Positions 6,327-9,213 of a DNA stretch of 9,213 nucleotides are shown here, one piece after another (the first letter of the stretch is position 1; each line of letters opens with the position of its first letter). The DNA is from Pseudomonadota bacterium (GTDB lineage: Bacteria; Pseudomonadota; Gammaproteobacteria; Burkholderiales; Casimicrobiaceae). The notes under the pieces are model-generated. The model worked only from the letters and a program-made list of their open reading frames with translations, ran no database searches and had not been told where the DNA came from. Position numbers and translations under genes: made by a program. The stretch covers positions 1-9,213 of the forward strand of contig JAKPSO010000109.1 in NCBI GenBank assembly GCA_029571495.1, written 5' to 3'.

Positions 6327-8309
6327 TTAGCGCGTCAAATGCAACTCAAGCGCGGTCACGCCGCGTTGCGTTCCGAGCAGCACTAATGCATCGCCCGGTT
6401 CAAACGCGAAGTCATCCGCGGGCCGCGGCAAACGTTGACTGCCTCGCCGCATGTGACTGATTTCGACGCCTCCGCCGCTGAAGCCCGCAGACACTTCGCC
6501 CCAGGTCCGTCCCACGGCGTTCGCTGTGTCGCCCAGATGCACGGTGTGCAAGATCTGCGCGTCTTCCTCGTTTTCGTTGCTGTCGCTCGCGCCGCGATAG
6601 AAACCCTGGAAGAGGCTATAGCGCTCTTCACGCACCGCGCGAATCCGGCGCAGCACTTTCGATAGTGGTGTTCCGAGGAGCAGCAGCGAGTGCGACGCCA
6701 GCATCAAACTGCCTTCGAGCACTTCCGGTACCACCTCCGTTGCTCCGGCAGCGAGCAGGCGCTCAATGGCTTCTTCGTCCGTGGTGCGCACCACAATGGC
6801 CAAATCTGGGCGCAGCACCTTTGCGGTGCCGATGATCTTCATCGCGGCGTCGACGTCCGCGAACGAAACGACCAGCGCGCGCGCGCGCTCCACACCGGCC
6901 GCGATGAGTGCCTCCCGGCGGCAGGCGTCACCGAACACGATGTGGCTACCGTTGGCGTTGCCGAAACCGCCTTGCGCTTCGCGCACGCGATCAGGGTCAT
7001 GATCGAGCGCGACATAACGCACGTCTTCCGATTCGAGTAACCGCGAGAGGTGCTGTCCGCTGCGTCCGAAGCCGCAGATGATGACGTGATCCTGCCGCTC
7101 CATGCTTTCGCTGGCGATCCTAAAAATATCCGCCGAGCGCGCAAGGAAATCGTTCGCCGTAATGCGCTTGTTGATGCGCTGAGCGAGTCGCGGCAAGAAC
7201 GGCGCGGCGAGCATCGAAATGAGCATGGCTGCGATGGCGACTTGCGCGGGCTGCGACGGCAAGGCACCAGTCGTCAGCCCCAACGTTATCAACACAAAAC
7301 CGAACTCGCCGGCCGGTGCGAGGAGCGAAGTGGCAATGTTCGCATCGGCCGCTTTGAACCCAAACTTTCGTACCAGCGGTTGCAGCACGACCGCCTTGCC
7401 GAGCAAGAGCACGATCAGCGTGAACAGCACCCAGGCAAATTGCGTCACTACAAACGGACCATCGAGTTGCATACCGACGGAGATGAAGAACATTCCAAGC
7501 AAGACGTCGCGAAACGGCCGAATATCGTCTTCGACCTGCAGCTTGTATTCCGTCTCGGCAATCAACATTCCCGCGACGAACGCGCCCAACGCATGCGGAA
7601 GCCCGGCGAGGTGACAAAGCCACGCCAATAGGAGCGTTACGAGAAGCACATTGAGCATGAACAGCTCGCTCGTCTTGCGCCGCGCGACCACGCGAAACCA
7701 CACACGCAGCACCGGCTGCCCAAAGCCGAGCAACAGTCCGAGCAGCACCACGACTTTGGTCAGCACCCAACCGATTTCGCTCGCCCCCATGCCGCCGCCG
7801 ACGCCGAGCGCGGGTAGCAAAATCAACAGCGGCACGACAGCCAAATCTTGAAACAGCAACACGCCGATAACCGGCTTGGCGACAGGCGAACTCAGTTCAT
7901 TGCGCTCCGCCAAAAGCTTGATGCCGATCGCAGTTGATGACATCGCAAGCGCGGCGCCGAGCACGACTGCCGACGCGATCGATTGCGAGAGCATCAACGC
8001 GATAAACGCAAAAAACGCGAGTGATGCGATGTACTGCGCCGACCCCAATCCGAGCACCATGCGGCGCATCGCGCGAAACTGTGGCAACGAAAATTCGAGC
8101 CCGATCGAGAACATCAAAAAGACAATGCCGTATTCCGCAATCGAGCGCGCCTGCGACGAGTCTGGGATGAGCTTGAACGCCTGCGGTCCCAAGAGCATGC
8201 CGACGACCAAATACCCCAATAACGACGGCAATCCCAAGCGCCGACACAGCCCCACGGCCAGCACGCTGGCAGCAAGCACGATGACGATAAGCGCAAGAGC
8301 GGAGTTCAT
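6327..8309 (-). CDS. CPA2-family monovalent cation:proton antiporter with RCK domains (KefB/KefC/YbaL-like)
   Basis: This 660-residue membrane protein should exchange K+ or Na+ for protons, with gating by a cytoplasmic nucleotide-binding domain. Residues 1-378 are a series of about 12-13 hydrophobic helices with family motifs: LGYLVVGMLLGP (31-42), FSIGLEFS (67-74), LAMSSTAIGIKLL (121-133), LLFQDLAVVPLL (151-162, the Q-D pair associated with ion transport), HALGAFVAGMLIAETEY (239-255) and GMFFISVGM (272-280). A TrkA-N/RCK domain follows at about 407-530, with the dinucleotide motif GFGRSG (413-418) and D436 at the end of the second strand. After an acidic linker (575-583) there is a TrkA-C domain to the end. 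An in-frame TAG four codons upstream fixes the start at 8309, yet no Shine-Dalgarno sequence precedes it. KefB/KefC proper are glutathione-gated and need ancillary KefF/KefG; no such gene is seen here, so I give no symbol. Confidence 0.92.
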   Translation of the reverse strand: MNSALALIVIVLAASVLAVGLCRRLGLPSLLGYLVVGMLLGPQAFKLIPDSSQARSIAEYGIVFLMFSIGLEFSLPQFRAMRRMVLGLGSAQYIASLAFFAFIALMLSQSIASAVVLGAALAMSSTAIGIKLLAERNELSSPVAKPVIGVLLFQDLAVVPLLILLPALGVGGGMGASEIGWVLTKVVVLLGLLLGFGQPVLRVWFRVVARRKTSELFMLNVLLVTLLLAWLCHLAGLPHALGAFVAGMLIAETEYKLQVEDDIRPFRDVLLGMFFISVGMQLDGPFVVTQFAWVLFTLIVLLLGKAVVLQPLVRKFGFKAADANIATSLLAPAGEFGFVLITLGLTTGALPSQPAQVAIAAMLISMLAAPFLPRLAQRINKRITANDFLARSADIFRIASESMERQDHVIICGFGRSGQHLSRLLESEDVRYVALDHDPDRVREAQGGFGNANGSHIVFGDACRREALIAAGVERARALVVSFADVDAAMKIIGTAKVLRPDLAIVVRTTDEEAIERLLAAGATEVVPEVLEGSLMLASHSLLLLGTPLSKVLRRIRAVREERYSLFQGFYRGASDSNENEEDAQILHTVHLGDTANAVGRTWGEVSAGFSGGGVEISHMRRGSQRLPRPADDFAFEPGDALVLLGTQRGVTALELHLTR

Positions 8310-8315
8310 AACTCG

Positions 8316-8321
8316 AATCTA
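8316..8321 (-). promoter_or_regulatory. Possible -10 box for a leaderless antiporter transcript
   Basis: On the minus strand TAGATT lies 6 nt before the ATG at 8309. As a -10 hexamer it would put the transcription start at or next to the ATG, which would explain the missing ribosome site. The match is only 4 of 6 and the -35 region is poor. Confidence 0.25.
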
Positions 8322-8363
8322 GCAGAGCGGCGACGGCATGTGACAGGACCGGCTCTAGACGAT

Positions 8364-8489
8364 GCCTCTCCTACGAAGTCGGGGAGGTGCCCCACAGGGG
8401 CGGAGGGGTTGGACGCTGAACCGAGTTTTTTCTCACACACGAAACCCCTCCGGCGCTGCGCGCCACCTCCCCTGCGAGGCAGGAGAGGC
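8364..8489. repeat. 126-bp compound palindromic element with 47-bp imperfect inverted arms
   Basis: The left arm (8364-8410) and right arm (8443-8489) share three complementary blocks: GCCTCTCCT/AGGAGAGGC (outer), GGGGAGGTG/CACCTCCCC (middle) and CGGAGGGGTT/AACCCCTCCG (inner). Between the blocks the arms differ, but each differing stretch is itself a hairpin: 8365-8387 (loop GAA), 8389-8401 (loop ACA), 8452-8464 (loop TGC) and 8466-8488 (loop GAG). A 32-bp centre contains T6. No target-site duplication is visible. This is a MITE-like or dispersed intergenic palindrome, of a kind with 'cacctcccc...ggggaggtg' cores that I have seen widely in proteobacterial genomes; it fills most of the divergent intergenic region. 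Confidence 0.8.
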
Positions 8490-8511
8490 GTTCCTTCGGC
8501 ACCCGCGCCAC

Positions 8512-8517
8512 TACACT
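8512..8517 (+). promoter_or_regulatory. Possible -10 box for a leaderless phosphatidyltransferase transcript
   Basis: TACACT is followed by exactly 6 nt and then the ATG at 8524, the same geometry as on the other strand at 8309. There is no Shine-Dalgarno sequence before this start. The hexamer matches 4 of 6 and no strong -35 is seen; the repeat element ends only 22 bp upstream. Confidence 0.25.
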
Positions 8518-8523
8518 CGTCAC

Positions 8524-9129
8524 ATGCTCGACCGCTATCTGCTTCCCTTGCTCGCAGCGCCACACCGCGTGGTGGCGCGCGACTTCGCGCGCATGGGTTG
8601 GACGGCGAACGGCGTGACGCTTGCGGGCGCAGCGGTGGGATTGGCCGCTGCGCCAATGATCGCGTTTGGGTATTTCGGCGCGGGGCTCGCGCTTTTTTTG
8701 TTCAATCGATTTCTCGACGGCGTCGATGGTGCGATGGCGCGGGCAGCGGGGCCCACGGATCGTGGTGCGTTTCTCGACATCGTCTGCGACTTCTTTGTTT
8801 ACGCCACATTTCCGCTGGGCTTTGCGTTCGCCAATCAAGCCGTCAACGCCCTTCCCGCGGCGGTGTTGCTCGCGAGCTTCATTGGAACGGCGTCTACATT
8901 ATTAGCGTATGCGTCCATCGCCGCTAAGCGCGGGACAACGAACGCGGCGTATCCGAGCAAAGGCATTTACTACCTTGGCGGACTGACCGAGGGCTTCGAG
9001 ACCATTCTGGTGTTCACTGCCATGTGTCTCGCGCCGCAGTGGTTCGCCGCGCTGGCTTACGGCTTCGCGTTTGCTTGTTTGGTCACCACCCTCATGCGCT
9101 TTATCATCGGTGCGCGCAGCCTGCCCTAG
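8524..9129 (+). CDS. CDP-alcohol phosphatidyltransferase family membrane protein
   Basis: This 201-residue integral membrane enzyme should transfer a phosphatidyl or similar group from a CDP-linked donor to an alcohol, releasing CMP, as in phospholipid synthesis. The catalytic signature is present at 65-89: D65-xx-D68-G69-xx-A72-R73, then G81, D85 and D89 (FLDGVDGAMARAA...GAFLDIVCDFF). The distance between AR and G is seven residues, one less than in PgsA or PssA, so this is a separate subgroup and the accepted alcohol cannot be named. Five or six hydrophobic helices span 25-200. I place the start at 8524; the frame stays open back to an ATG at 8362, but those 54 extra codons lie mostly in the repeat element and have no membrane or family character. 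No ribosome site precedes 8524. The next gene starts 14 bp after its stop, so the two probably form an operon. Confidence 0.85.
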   Translation: MLDRYLLPLLAAPHRVVARDFARMGWTANGVTLAGAAVGLAAAPMIAFGYFGAGLALFLFNRFLDGVDGAMARAAGPTDRGAFLDIVCDFFVYATFPLGFAFANQAVNALPAAVLLASFIGTASTLLAYASIAAKRGTTNAAYPSKGIYYLGGLTEGFETILVFTAMCLAPQWFAALAYGFAFACLVTTLMRFIIGARSLP

Positions 9130-9143
9130 AGGAAATCTTCGCA

Positions 9144-9213
9144 ATGACGACGCAGCAAATGGTCCTGACCGCAGTTCTCGCGCTGATGGTGTTTTCGGTG
9201 GCGCTTGAATTGC
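9144..9213 (+). CDS. Membrane protein, 5' end only; possible bile acid:sodium symporter (BASS) family
   Basis: The frame starts at ATG 9144 after AGAGGA (9128-9133, 10-nt spacing) and runs off the window after 23 codons. The visible N-terminus, MTTQQMVLTAVLALMVFSVALEL, is a membrane helix. The pattern LALMVFSVALEL resembles the first helix of bacterial BASS-family transporters, but 23 residues are too few for certainty. It probably shares a transcript with the phosphatidyltransferase gene. Confidence 0.5.
   Translation, partial: MTTQQMVLTAVLALMVFSVALEL

Noticed and set aside
7120..7770. A 216-codon frame within the antiporter gene on the same strand
   Set aside because: It is a shifted-frame shadow of membrane-protein coding sequence; the antiporter frame holds all the expected motifs without a break.
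8362..8523. N-terminal extension of the phosphatidyltransferase from ATG 8362
   Set aside because: Most of it is encoded by the palindromic element, it lacks any family character, and the protein beginning at 8524 is complete for the family. Kept as a finding because it may mislead annotation.
1..9213. CRISPR arrays, tRNA or rRNA genes, insertion sequences, phage or defence genes
   Set aside because: No regularly spaced repeats, cloverleaf sequences, transposase or integrase motifs were seen; all larger coding regions have ordinary metabolic or transport assignments.

Overview
The window looks like ordinary chromosome from a proteobacterium. A betaproteobacterium is the most likely source; this is inferred from the aapJQMP gene set, the style of the proteins and a G+C content that is above half by eye, and no rRNA or marker gene confirms it. 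I see no phage, insertion sequence, CRISPR array, tRNA or rRNA. I did not find an obvious new multi-gene system. The most interesting material lies between genes: two palindromic repeat elements, a good sigma-54 promoter candidate, and a divergent gene pair that may be translated without leaders.

Layout. Positions 1-1520 (+) hold the end of an antibiotic-biosynthesis-monooxygenase-like gene, followed 2 bp later by a complete iron-type alcohol dehydrogenase of the hydroxyacid-oxoacid transhydrogenase (ADHFE1) type. A bidirectional hairpin terminator at 1686-1715 separates these from the convergent operon on the minus strand. That operon, transcribed from about 6197 down to 1734, is aapJ-aapQ-aapM-aapP, a complete general L-amino-acid ABC importer: periplasmic binding protein, two permeases and an ATPase. 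A 273-bp, hairpin-rich gap with a REP-like palindrome lies between aapJ and aapQ; the other junctions are tight (3 and 14 bp). A near-consensus -24/-12 (sigma-54) element lies about 100 bp upstream of aapJ, so nitrogen-limitation control is a reasonable inference.

Upstream of aapJ, on the same strand, is a 660-residue CPA2 (KefB/KefC/YbaL-like) monovalent cation:proton antiporter with fused RCK domains (6327-8309). Diverging from it on the plus strand are a 201-residue CDP-alcohol phosphatidyltransferase (8524-9129) and the first 23 codons of a membrane protein resembling the bile acid:sodium symporter family (9144 to the window edge). The divergent intergenic region carries a 126-bp compound palindromic element (8364-8489) with four nested hairpins.

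How the genes work together. The Aap system brings amino acids such as glutamate into the cell, where they can feed 2-oxoglutarate. The transhydrogenase would use 2-oxoglutarate as hydride acceptor when it oxidises 4-hydroxybutyrate. The two are convergent, not co-transcribed, so this metabolic link is only suggestive. The antiporter and the lipid-synthesis gene appear to be unrelated housekeeping neighbours.
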